Shown: positions 1 to 5,749 of the stretch, in pieces
Numbering within the stretch: position 1 is the stretch's first letter
Layout: the number at the start of each line of letters is the position of its first letter
Source of the DNA: Desulfacyla sp964522045
Lineage (GTDB): Bacteria > Desulfobacterota > DSM-4660 > Desulfatiglandales > Desulfatiglandaceae
Length of the DNA: 6,498 bases
Reading direction: 5' to 3'
Assembly: GCA_964522045.1 (NCBI GenBank)
Contig: CAZFSF010000143.1
Coordinates: 1 to 6,498, forward strand
The notes under the pieces: generated by a model
Database searches by the model: none
What the model was told of the DNA's origin: nothing
Seen by the model: only the letters and a program-made list of their open reading frames with translations
Made by a program: the position numbers and the translations under genes

Positions 1-1380
1 CTCGCCGGGCCGGCCCGGTTTGCCGGCTGGCGTGACGACGGGACACCGCACGCCCGCGACGTCCCCGACGCGTGGATCCAGATCGCCGCCGTCGCCCTCG
101 AACAGACGAAGAACACGATGAGACTCTTCCCGGGTCTCATCTCCGAAGACGCCCAGCTCGAATTTCGTGTCCACATCGGGAAGGAACTCATCCACGCGTT
201 CAATGATCGGCGTCTGGTGCAGGCCGTCACGTCATCCCCGACGACACTCGAGGGTGCCCGCGCGACGTTCGTTTTGAAGAACGAAACGCAACACTGGAAG
301 GCGAACAACTCTGGCCATGACATGGCGGACGTGATCGAACGAAACGCGACGAAAGCTCCGGATGGCGCCGCGCGCACACTTTCATTGACGAACGCCTACG
401 AACCATCCGACGACTCGTCAGCGCAACGGGACCGGGAAGCATGGGAAACGATGCAAGCCGGCAAGACGCTCGGCTCAGGCATCCTGTACGACTCGCTCGA
501 GGCGCCACCGGAAGCCCCGATGACCGCCGACGCCGCCCCATTCGTGATCCGGGCGATCCGTGGCGATTCGACATGGCTCAACGTCGACCGTCTCGTCCAG
601 TCGATCCTCGACCCCCGCAACCCGCCCGCCCGGTCCCGCAGATGGTGGTACAACCAGATCGTCGCCGCCGAAGACGCATGGCTCACACCCCAACAGATCG
701 ACGCTGCGATCCGTCGCGATCTCACACTCGCCCGCGACGACGACCTCGTCCTGTTCTTCGACGGTGGCAAATCCGACGATGCGACCGCGTTCGCCGGATG
801 TCGCCTCGCCGACGGTGCCATCTTCACGCTCGGCGTGTGGCAGCGGCCAGCCGGCGCCCGCGGTGAAGGATGGGTCGTGAACCGGTACGACGTCGACCAG
901 ACCGTCCGACAGATCCTCGAGACGCACACCGTCCGGGCGTTCTTCGCCGACCCGTCCCACGCGAAGGACGAAGAGAACATGTCCGGCTGGTGGGACGGGA
1001 TGATCGACGGATGGCATCGCGACTACGGCGAGAAGATGTGGCTATGGTCCGTCGCATCCGGCCCGGAACGTCACTCGATCATGTGGGACATGTCGTCTCA
1101 TGCGCGCACGAAACAGTTCACGAAAGCAGCCGAGATCTTCGAAGCGGACATGAGGAACGGAGCGGTCATCTTCGACGGGCACATGGCCATGAAACAGCAT
1201 CTCCGCAACGCCCGACGGTATCCTAATCCCTATGGCGTCTCCATCTGGAAGGGACATCGCGAATCGTCCCGCAAGATCGACCTCGCAGTCACCGCCGTCG
1301 GTGCGCGTATGCTTCGAAGGATGACACTCAACCGTGGCGAACCGAACGGCCGCGGTAAACGGCCCGGAAGGGTGTGGTAG
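1..1380 (+). CDS. Phage terminase large subunit (5'-truncated)
   Basis: ATPase and nuclease of the DNA-packaging motor, which docks on the portal and cuts the concatemer. The frame is open from base 1, so 459 residues are visible and the true start and Walker A motif lie upstream. The internal ATG at 118 is not the start, because the preceding 39 codons (PDAWIQIAAVALEQT region) read as terminase ATPase sequence. Numbering from base 1: Walker B-like FVLKNETQHW with catalytic Glu95 preceded by Asn94 rather than the usual Asp; coupling motif TNA at 130-132; RuvC/RNase H-like nuclease with candidate metal-binding Asp254 (FFDGGKSDD), Asp317 (FFADPSH) and Asp427 (KIDLAV). The order ATPase then nuclease and the full C-terminal end fit an intact protein apart from the edge cut. 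It ends 3 bases before the portal ATG, suggesting one operon. The family call is firm; the nuclease residues are assigned by eye. Confidence 0.95.
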   Translation, partial: LAGPARFAGWRDDGTPHARDVPDAWIQIAAVALEQTKNTMRLFPGLISEDAQLEFRVHIGKELIHAFNDRRLVQAVTSSPTTLEGARATFVLKNETQHWKANNSGHDMADVIERNATKAPDGAARTLSLTNAYEPSDDSSAQRDREAWETMQAGKTLGSGILYDSLEAPPEAPMTADAAPFVIRAIRGDSTWLNVDRLVQSILDPRNPPARSRRWWYNQIVAAEDAWLTPQQIDAAIRRDLTLARDDDLVLFFDGGKSDDATAFAGCRLADGAIFTLGVWQRPAGARGEGWVVNRYDVDQTVRQILETHTVRAFFADPSHAKDEENMSGWWDGMIDGWHRDYGEKMWLWSVASGPERHSIMWDMSSHARTKQFTKAAEIFEADMRNGAVIFDGHMAMKQHLRNARRYPNPYGVSIWKGHRESSRKIDLAVTAVGARMLRRMTLNRGEPNGRGKRPGRVW

Positions 1381-1383
1381 CAA

Positions 1384-2748
1384 ATGACACCGAATGTCGC
1401 AACGGATCTCATCCGGACACTGCTCCCAGCATGGGAAGAGAACCGACGCCGCCTCGACACCGTCCAAAAGTGGTATCACGGCAAGAACGAGAAACCGTGG
1501 ATGCCCCGCCAATCATCGGAGGAGTACAAGGACCTCCAGAAACGCGCGATCAACCGGTTCCTGAAGATGGTCGTGACCTCGTTCGTCGAAGTTCTCTACG
1601 TCGACGGGTACCGTCGCAAGGGAGAAGCCGAGAACGCCGGCGCATGGCAGATGTGGCAGGCGAACGGGCTCGACGCCCGCCAGATCGCCGTTCATGAGGG
1701 TGCGATGTCACTCGCCCTGTCCTACGTGTCGATCGTTCCTGGCGTCGATTTCACTGGCGCCCCGATGCCACGCATCCGCGGCCATTCCGCGAAGACGATG
1801 CTCGCCTTCTATCAGAACGAAGCCGAAGACGAGTGGCCGATGTATGCGGTCTCCGCCCGGGCCGGGAAGGTCGACGGCCGCTCCGTCTGGCATGTGAAAC
1901 TCTATGACGACACGACGATCTATCGTTTCTCCTCGGCGAGTGACGTGTCGCCCGATTCGGTCGAATTCATCGACAGTGTGGTCCATGGCGCCGGCGAGGT
2001 TCCGATCGTCCGGTTCGCGAACTCGCTCGACCTCGACGGATACTCCGAAGGGGAAGTCGAACCGAACATTCCGCTCGCATCACGCATCGATCAGGACATC
2101 TTCGACCGTCTCATCGTCCAGCGGTTCGGCGCACACAAGGTCCGGTGGGCTACAGGCATGGAACAGCCCGCGACGGACGCCGAGACCCGCGCCGCGAAGC
2201 TGCGCCTTCAAAGGGAAGACATCCTTGTCAACGAGTCACCCGACGCCCGTTTCGGTGTCCTCGCCGAAACATCCCTCGACGGCTATGTGAAAGCCTACGA
2301 GACCGACACCCGGGAACTCGCCACGATCAGCAAGGTTCCACCCCATCAGCTCCTCGGCCAGATGGCGAACCTGTCCGCCGAAGCGCTCGCCGCCGCCGAA
2401 TCGTCGTTCTCGAGGAAGGTCGAAGCCCGCAAGATGAGCTTCGGCGAATCATGGGAACAGGTCTTTCGGATGGCGTCATGGATCGCCGGCGACGAAGACG
2501 GAGCGACCGCCTTCGACGCACAGACCCGATGGAGAGACCTCGAAAGCCGGTCACTCGCTCAGACCGCCGACGCCCTCGGCAAACTCGCGACGATGCTCAA
2601 CGTCCCACCCCGGGCACTGTGGGAGCGAATCCCCGGAGTGACAGAACAGGATCTCGCCGAATGGTCACGGATGGCCGAATCGGACGACCCGTTCGCGAAA
2701 CTCGCAGCCGACATCGCCGGGGGAATCCAGCCTCAGCCGGTCGCCTGA
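1384..2748 (+). CDS. Portal protein, SPP1 gp6-like
   Basis: Forms the dodecameric ring at one capsid vertex through which DNA enters and leaves, and is the terminase docking site. At 454 residues it is within the usual range for the SPP1 gp6-like portal family. Recognisable features include the N-terminal tryptophan/arginine-rich helix (LLPAWEENRRRLD, about 13-25), the VVTSFVEVLYVDGYR segment (63-77), WQANGLDARQ (90-99) typical of actinophage portals, and a C-terminal helical part with KVPPHQLLGQ (317-326) followed by the alanine-rich LSAEALAAAESSF helix, probably the tunnel/stem region. The ATG at 1384 lies 3 bases past the terminase stop. An AAGG at 1368-1371 with a 12-base gap is a weak ribosome site, so coupling to terminase translation is likely. 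Its stop overlaps the next start (TGATG). Large shadow frames on both strands within it are ignored because its family match covers the whole length. Confidence 0.93.
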   Translation: MTPNVATDLIRTLLPAWEENRRRLDTVQKWYHGKNEKPWMPRQSSEEYKDLQKRAINRFLKMVVTSFVEVLYVDGYRRKGEAENAGAWQMWQANGLDARQIAVHEGAMSLALSYVSIVPGVDFTGAPMPRIRGHSAKTMLAFYQNEAEDEWPMYAVSARAGKVDGRSVWHVKLYDDTTIYRFSSASDVSPDSVEFIDSVVHGAGEVPIVRFANSLDLDGYSEGEVEPNIPLASRIDQDIFDRLIVQRFGAHKVRWATGMEQPATDAETRAAKLRLQREDILVNESPDARFGVLAETSLDGYVKAYETDTRELATISKVPPHQLLGQMANLSAEALAAAESSFSRKVEARKMSFGESWEQVFRMASWIAGDEDGATAFDAQTRWRDLESRSLAQTADALGKLATMLNVPPRALWERIPGVTEQDLAEWSRMAESDDPFAKLAADIAGGIQPQPVA

Positions 2749-3470
2749 TGGCTACGACACAGATCGGCCGGCAACTCACCGAAGCGCACCGTGTCCAACA
2801 GGCCCGCCTCGCCGCGACCGTCATCACGACGATGCGGTCCCTGTGGCGGATCCTCGACCCGAATGACATTGACGGAACGACCGGAGGATGGCTCGACGCG
2901 GCGCTCCGTCTGATCGCCGCCCAGCATGCCCGCTCCGCGAGCCTCGCCGGCACCTACTATCGGGCGTTCCGAATCGCGGAAGTCGGCCAGACGATCCCAC
3001 CGACGATCGACATCCCAGCCCTGAACGTGCCGGCGACGATCACGTCACTGATGGTCACCGGTCCTGTCAAACTTCGAAAGGCGATCCCGGCGACGCTCCC
3101 GACCGTCTCGAGGGTCGCCGACGCATCATCCGCGGCGGCCGCCTCACGACAGACCCTCACCGGAGGACGCGACACGATCACCCGCGCGATCCGATCCGAC
3201 GGCCGCGCACTCGGCTACGCTCGAGCCACATCCGGCGATCCGTGCGCCTTCTGCGCGCTCCTCGCCGGCAAGGGTCCCGTCTACGGGTCGGAAGCCTCCG
3301 CGAGTTTTCAGGCGCATGATGGATGTGCGTGTAGCGCGGAACCTGTCTTCGACCGGTCCGCCCCATTTCCCGGAGAGAGGTTCAAATCCATCTATGATGA
3401 GAATGCGCGCGGAGTGGCAGACCCGCTCAACGCGTTTCGACGGGCCTATGAAGGCAGGTCGAACCCGTAA
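2748..3470 (+). CDS. MuF/VG15-like minor head protein
   Basis: A minor capsid protein of the class often annotated in actinophages as MuF-like or as capsid maturation protein, usually portal-associated. With the ATG at 2748, which overlaps the portal stop by one base, it has 240 residues. The frame stays open back to 2145, but that extension lies over portal-coding sequence and is arginine-rich shadow. The N-terminal half is helical (LTEAHRVQQARLAATVITTM, then a YYRAF segment). The C-terminal half carries SGDPCAFCALLAGKGPVY and a later HDGCAC, giving Cys166, Cys169, His190, Cys193 and Cys195, a possible metal or disulfide cluster typical of this family. No serine-protease motif is evident, so I do not call it a protease. 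Position between portal and scaffold matches its usual place. No good Shine-Dalgarno precedes the start, so translation is probably coupled. Confidence 0.85.
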   Translation: MATTQIGRQLTEAHRVQQARLAATVITTMRSLWRILDPNDIDGTTGGWLDAALRLIAAQHARSASLAGTYYRAFRIAEVGQTIPPTIDIPALNVPATITSLMVTGPVKLRKAIPATLPTVSRVADASSAAAASRQTLTGGRDTITRAIRSDGRALGYARATSGDPCAFCALLAGKGPVYGSEASASFQAHDGCACSAEPVFDRSAPFPGERFKSIYDENARGVADPLNAFRRAYEGRSNP

Positions 3471-3489
3471 CCGAAACGGCGACGGAGAT

Positions 3490-3502
3490 CCCCGAAACGG
3501 GG
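3490..3502 (+). other. Short stem-loop next to scaffold ribosome site
   Basis: CCCCG (3490-3494) pairs with CGGGG (3498-3502) around an AAA loop. The 3' arm shares its last two G with the GGAGG at 3501-3505. The real ribosome site AGGAG at 3508-3512 stays free, so the effect on scaffold translation would be mild if any. The stem is short and the sequence GC-rich, so it could be chance. Confidence 0.35.
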
Positions 3503-3507
3503 AGGAC

Positions 3508-3512
3508 AGGAG
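3508..3512 (+). promoter_or_regulatory. Ribosome binding site of scaffold gene
   Basis: AGGAG with an 8-base spacer to the ATG at 3521, with a second purine-rich GGAGG just upstream at 3501-3505. It fixes the scaffold start. The scaffold has its own strong site after a 50-base gap, in contrast to the overlapped MuF-like gene, consistent with the high copy number expected of a scaffold. Confidence 0.8.
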
Positions 3513-3520
3513 TAGAGACG

Positions 3521-4063
3521 ATGCCACCTGAACCCGAGACCGATCCGACCGGCGCAACGCCGGCGACGGACCCGGCCACCGACACCGATCCGACCGGCGC
3601 AACGCCGACCAAGGATTGGGAAGCGGAAGCGGAGAAATGGAAATCGCTCGCCCGCAAGAACGAGAAGACAGCCAAGGCGAACGCCGACGCCGCGAAACGC
3701 CTCGCCGAACTCGAGGACGCCAACAAGACCGAAGTCCAGAAGCTCAGCGACAAGGCGGCGGAGGCTACGAAACAGGCGGAAGCCGCAACGGCGACCGCGC
3801 TCCGTCTCGAAGTCGCCCTGGAGAAAGCCCCCGACGGGATGCCCGTTGACAAGATCCGAAGCTTGGCGAAACGTCTCGCCGGCGCCACCCGGGAAGAACT
3901 CGAGGCGGACGCCGACGAACTGTTTTCCGAATTCGGCGAATCGAAGAAGCCGCCCGGCAAGACGCCGACGCCTGATCTCAAAGGCGGAGGCAAACCGGAC
4001 GCCGAACCCGATATCGACCCGGAGAAGCTCGCCGAGAAGATCTTCACACGGCATCACGTGTGA
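3521..4063 (+). CDS. Capsid scaffolding protein
   Basis: A 180-residue protein that would guide coat assembly into a procapsid and then leave or be lost. Assignment rests on position directly before the coat gene and on composition rather than a conserved motif. Residues 1-32 are acidic, proline/threonine-rich and probably disordered, with TDPTGATP repeated at 7-14 and 22-29. Residues from about 33 to 105 are rich in A, E, K and L with heptad-like spacing (WEAEAEKWKSLARKNEKT, LAELEDANKTEVQKLSDKA), predicted as a long coiled coil. There follow a helix (VDKIRSLAKRLAG), a glycine/proline-rich linker and a short C-terminal helix ending KIFTRHHV, which could be the coat-binding end. It has no cysteine and no protease motif, so a fused scaffold-protease is not supported. 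Start is set by the AGGAG site. Confidence 0.85.
   Translation: MPPEPETDPTGATPATDPATDTDPTGATPTKDWEAEAEKWKSLARKNEKTAKANADAAKRLAELEDANKTEVQKLSDKAAEATKQAEAATATALRLEVALEKAPDGMPVDKIRSLAKRLAGATREELEADADELFSEFGESKKPPGKTPTPDLKGGGKPDAEPDIDPEKLAEKIFTRHHV
3539..3607 (+). repeat. 24-bp in-frame direct repeat in scaffold N-terminus
   Basis: The same 24 bases occur at 3539-3562 and 3584-3607, beginning ACCGATCCGACC, offset by 45 bases (15 codons), and both encode TDPTGATP. Identity at every base including third positions points to a recent tandem duplication or slippage within the disordered tail, not to convergent protein selection. Confidence 0.85.
4044..4063 (+). other. Stem-loop over scaffold stop codon
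   Basis: TCACACG (4044-4050) is perfectly complementary to CGTGTGA (4057-4063), with a 6-base loop GCATCA. The 3' arm ends exactly with the TGA stop of the scaffold gene. It stands 2 bases before a second stem-loop, and the pair lies between scaffold and coat cistrons. There is no T-run, so a classic intrinsic terminator is not supported. Confidence 0.55.
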
Positions 4064-4065
4064 CC

Positions 4066-4084
4066 GCCGCCCGGACTGGGCGGC
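4066..4084 (+). other. GC-only stem-loop upstream of coat gene
   Basis: GCCGCCC (4066-4072) pairs perfectly with GGGCGGC (4078-4084) around GGACT. It fills most of the 37-base gap between scaffold and coat and ends 4 bases before the AGGAG ribosome site. All seven pairs are G-C, so it should be stable. Possible roles are a 5' stabilising cap on a processed coat mRNA, a pause or attenuator, or a structure holding the ribosome site open. No T-tract follows. Confidence 0.6.
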
Positions 4085-4088
4085 AGAG

Positions 4089-4093
4089 AGGAG
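4089..4093 (+). promoter_or_regulatory. Ribosome binding site of major capsid gene
   Basis: AGGAG within GAGAGGAGAA, 7 bases before the ATG at 4101 and followed by an A/T-containing spacer (ACCTAA). This is one of the best ribosome sites in the window, as expected for the most abundant virion protein, and fixes the coat start. Confidence 0.85.
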
Positions 4094-4100
4094 AACCTAA

Positions 4101-4994
4101 ATGGCTCTTCTGACCGCCCAAGGGATCGCGCGTGTCGCGATTCCGCTCCTCCGCCGGAGCCTCGTACTCGCGAGGACCGTGACGATGGTGCCCATTCCCG
4201 GATTCGCGCCGCCCAACGGGGAGACCGTGACCGTCCGCGTCCGGACCCCTCGGACCGCGAGGAAGCAGACCACCCGCGGCGCCGCAATCACCTATGACGA
4301 TCAGGACGAAGTCGGCGTCGATGTGACACTGGCGCATATCTATGACGCCTATCACATCACCGACGAGGAACTGAGCTTCGATCTCGAGGACTTCGCGACC
4401 CAGATCACCGAACCGCAGACGGTTTCGGTGGCCACCGGCGCGGAGGACGAACTCGCCGACGCGATGAACGCCCTCGAGGCGGACGCGGAGATCGAATTCG
4501 CCGCGACCGCGGACGTCGACGACACGAAAGCCGTGATCCTCGCCGCCAGGCAGGCCATCACGGAAGGTCTCGTCCCGGCAGGGATGCGATATGCGGCGGT
4601 TTCGCCGTCGATCGCGACCCGGATCCTGTCGGTTCCGGACTTCGTGAAGGTCAACGAGTCGGGTTCGCCGTCGGCGCTGCGCGACGCGATTATCGGCCGG
4701 CTCTCCGGATTCACGTTCGTAGAGTCGCCGGGTCTGGATGACGACACGGCCGTGTTCTATCACCGCTCCGGGTTCGTGCTCGGCAACAAGCAGCCGGCTG
4801 CGCCCCGTGGTGCGACGTCCTCGGCCGGAGTGATCTCGGAGGGCCTCGCCATCCGCCAGATCTTCCAGTACGACCCGGACGTGCTGTCCGACGCGTCGGT
4901 CCTGTCGACGTTCGCCGGCGCCTCCGTCGTCTACGAAGACGAATCCGAGACGGACCATCCCCGGTCCATCAAGGTTGGCGTCGCCTCCTCGTGA
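4101..4994 (+). CDS. Major capsid protein, HK97 fold (P22 coat-like)
   Basis: The coat subunit of the icosahedral head. It has 297 residues, usual for actinophage coats of this type. The N-terminal segment (MALLTAQGIARVAIPLLRRSLVLARTVT, split here only as description) resembles the N-arm helix of P22-like coat proteins. The next part, GFAPPNGETVTVRVRTPR (about 35-52), matches the E-loop style start seen where coats read 'GdTV.VR'. VTLAHIYDAYHITDEELSFD and a helix around GAEDELADAMNAL correspond to the P-domain spine, while RYAAVSPSIATRIL and GFTFVESPGL fit the A-domain strands. There is no obvious N-terminal propeptide cleavage region, in line with a separate scaffold. It has its own strong ribosome site, is bracketed by stem-loops, and its TGA overlaps the GTG of the next gene by four bases (GTGA). 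The coat role is secure; the exact subfamily is less so. Confidence 0.88.
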   Translation: MALLTAQGIARVAIPLLRRSLVLARTVTMVPIPGFAPPNGETVTVRVRTPRTARKQTTRGAAITYDDQDEVGVDVTLAHIYDAYHITDEELSFDLEDFATQITEPQTVSVATGAEDELADAMNALEADAEIEFAATADVDDTKAVILAARQAITEGLVPAGMRYAAVSPSIATRILSVPDFVKVNESGSPSALRDAIIGRLSGFTFVESPGLDDDTAVFYHRSGFVLGNKQPAAPRGATSSAGVISEGLAIRQIFQYDPDVLSDASVLSTFAGASVVYEDESETDHPRSIKVGVASS

Positions 4995-5749
4995 CCGGTA
5001 AGGATGGGGACCGCTCGGGACCCGATGCGGTCCCCATCCTCGACATCGTCTACCCGTATCGGCTCACACCCGACGACGACGAGATCCGCTATTCGCTGCG
5101 GACCCTCGTCAACATGCCCCATGGGACCGTCTGGATCGTCGGTGACAAGCCGCCATGGGTCCAGAACATCAACCACATTCCGCACCGCAACGAGAAGCGG
5201 TCCCGCTTCCGGAACGCCCTCGAGAACGTTCTCGCCGCATGTCAGGTCAATGAGATCTCCGACCGTTTCATCCTCATGAACGACGATTTCTTCATCCTCA
5301 CACCGACCGGGCTCCCGCCGCCGGCGCACCGTGGACCGATCGCGACGGCGCATCCGAACCCGGCACGCCGCCGGCGAACCCGCGGACGTCAGAACGGGTC
5401 ACCGTGGAAACAAGGGATCTGGGACACGGCCGCGCTCCTCAAACGATGGGGCGTCGCGCGGCCCCTCTCCTATGAGCTGCACATGCCCATGGTCGTAGAT
5501 CGGGCCGTGATGGCCGACGTCCTCACCCGTGCGATCGCCTCGAACGCATCCGTGAACCTTATGCAGCGAAGCCTCTACGGGAACGTCGCCCGCATCGGAG
5601 GCGAGCAACGATCCGACGTCAAGATCGCCCCGTCGAAGCGTGACCTTCCCGATCCGACGTTCGTGTCGACGAACAACCGGGCGTTTTACCGCGGATGGAT
5701 CGGGCAGGTCATCAAGCGACGCTTCGCGACACCCTCGGAGTACGAGTGA
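4991..5749 (+). CDS. Stealth-like sugar-phosphate/glycosyl transferase
   Basis: A 252-residue protein resembling Stealth-family transferases, which move a hexose-1-phosphate or sugar onto glycans. Visible blocks are DIVYPYR (18-24, conserved region 1), EIRYSLRTL (31-39) and RFILMNDDFFIL with Asn97-Asp98-Asp99 (region 2, the usual NDD catalytic motif), YELHMPMVVDR with His164 and Arg171 (region 3), then SLYGNVARIGG and STNNRAFYRG toward the end. An arginine-rich stretch (126-133) lies between regions 2 and 3. It starts with GTG in a GTGA overlap with the coat stop and has no nearby Shine-Dalgarno, so coupling to coat translation is likely. The next in-frame start, ATG 5114, would delete region 1. 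Codons 4-17 lie in a 14-bp stem-loop. Similar proteins occur in actinophages as 'glycosyltransferase'. Donor and acceptor are unknown; virion or host-envelope glycan is inferred. Confidence 0.8.
   Translation: MTGKDGDRSGPDAVPILDIVYPYRLTPDDDEIRYSLRTLVNMPHGTVWIVGDKPPWVQNINHIPHRNEKRSRFRNALENVLAACQVNEISDRFILMNDDFFILTPTGLPPPAHRGPIATAHPNPARRRRTRGRQNGSPWKQGIWDTAALLKRWGVARPLSYELHMPMVVDRAVMADVLTRAIASNASVNLMQRSLYGNVARIGGEQRSDVKIAPSKRDLPDPTFVSTNNRAFYRGWIGQVIKRRFATPSEYE
5001..5040 (+). other. Perfect 14-bp stem-loop just after coat stop
   Basis: The arm 5001-5014 (AGGATGGGGACCGC) is the exact reverse complement of 5027-5040 (GCGGTCCCCATCCT). The 12-base loop 5015-5026 can itself pair TCGG with CCGA. It begins 6 bases after the coat TGA and lies wholly inside the first codons of the Stealth-like gene. 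No T-run follows, so a classic intrinsic terminator is not shown; GC-rich actinobacterial terminators or attenuators can lack one. Other options are a 3' stabiliser of the coat message or a brake on the downstream gene. It is the strongest inverted repeat found in the window by eye. Confidence 0.8.
5737..5740 (+). promoter_or_regulatory. Ribosome binding site deciding GTG 5746 start
   Basis: GGAG with a 5-base spacer to GTG at 5746. Together with the 4-base GTGA overlap it supports this GTG over the in-frame ATG at 5695, which would overlap the upstream gene by 55 bases. Confidence 0.6.

Noticed and set aside
441..1226. Overlapping + frames inside the terminase
   Set aside because: Arg/Pro/Ser-rich products of codon bias with no motif; the terminase frame has matches through the whole region.
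1348..1364. GGCCG/CGGCC inverted repeat near the terminase end as terminator
   Set aside because: Only 5 bp with no T-run, and the portal gene starts 20 bases later in the same apparent operon.
118..1380. ATG at 118 as the true terminase start
   Set aside because: The frame is open to base 1 and the 39 codons before it read as terminase ATPase sequence; the gene is cut by the window edge.
2145..2747. Upstream extension of the MuF-like gene to ATG 2145
   Set aside because: It would overlap the portal gene by about 600 bases and is arginine/proline-rich shadow sequence; ATG 2748 gives the family-like N-terminus and a one-base overlap.
4125..4141. ATCGCG/CGCGAT 6-bp hairpin early in the coat gene
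   Set aside because: Short, coding, and of a kind expected often in GC-rich DNA; not strong enough to list as a site.
4044..4958. 304-codon antisense open frame opposite the coat gene
   Set aside because: Arginine/glycine/valine-rich translation of a GC-rich gene's opposite strand, with no family resemblance; the same holds for the other antisense frames, such as 3427-4057 and 3144-3602.
5316..5376. CGCCGCCGGCG direct repeat, 50 bases apart
   Set aside because: Low-complexity GC sequence, offset not a multiple of three, no surrounding similarity.
5695..5745. ATG 5695 as start of the GT-A transferase
   Set aside because: It adds 17 residues unlike the family and overlaps the previous gene by 55 bases; GTG 5746 has a GGAG site and GTGA overlap.
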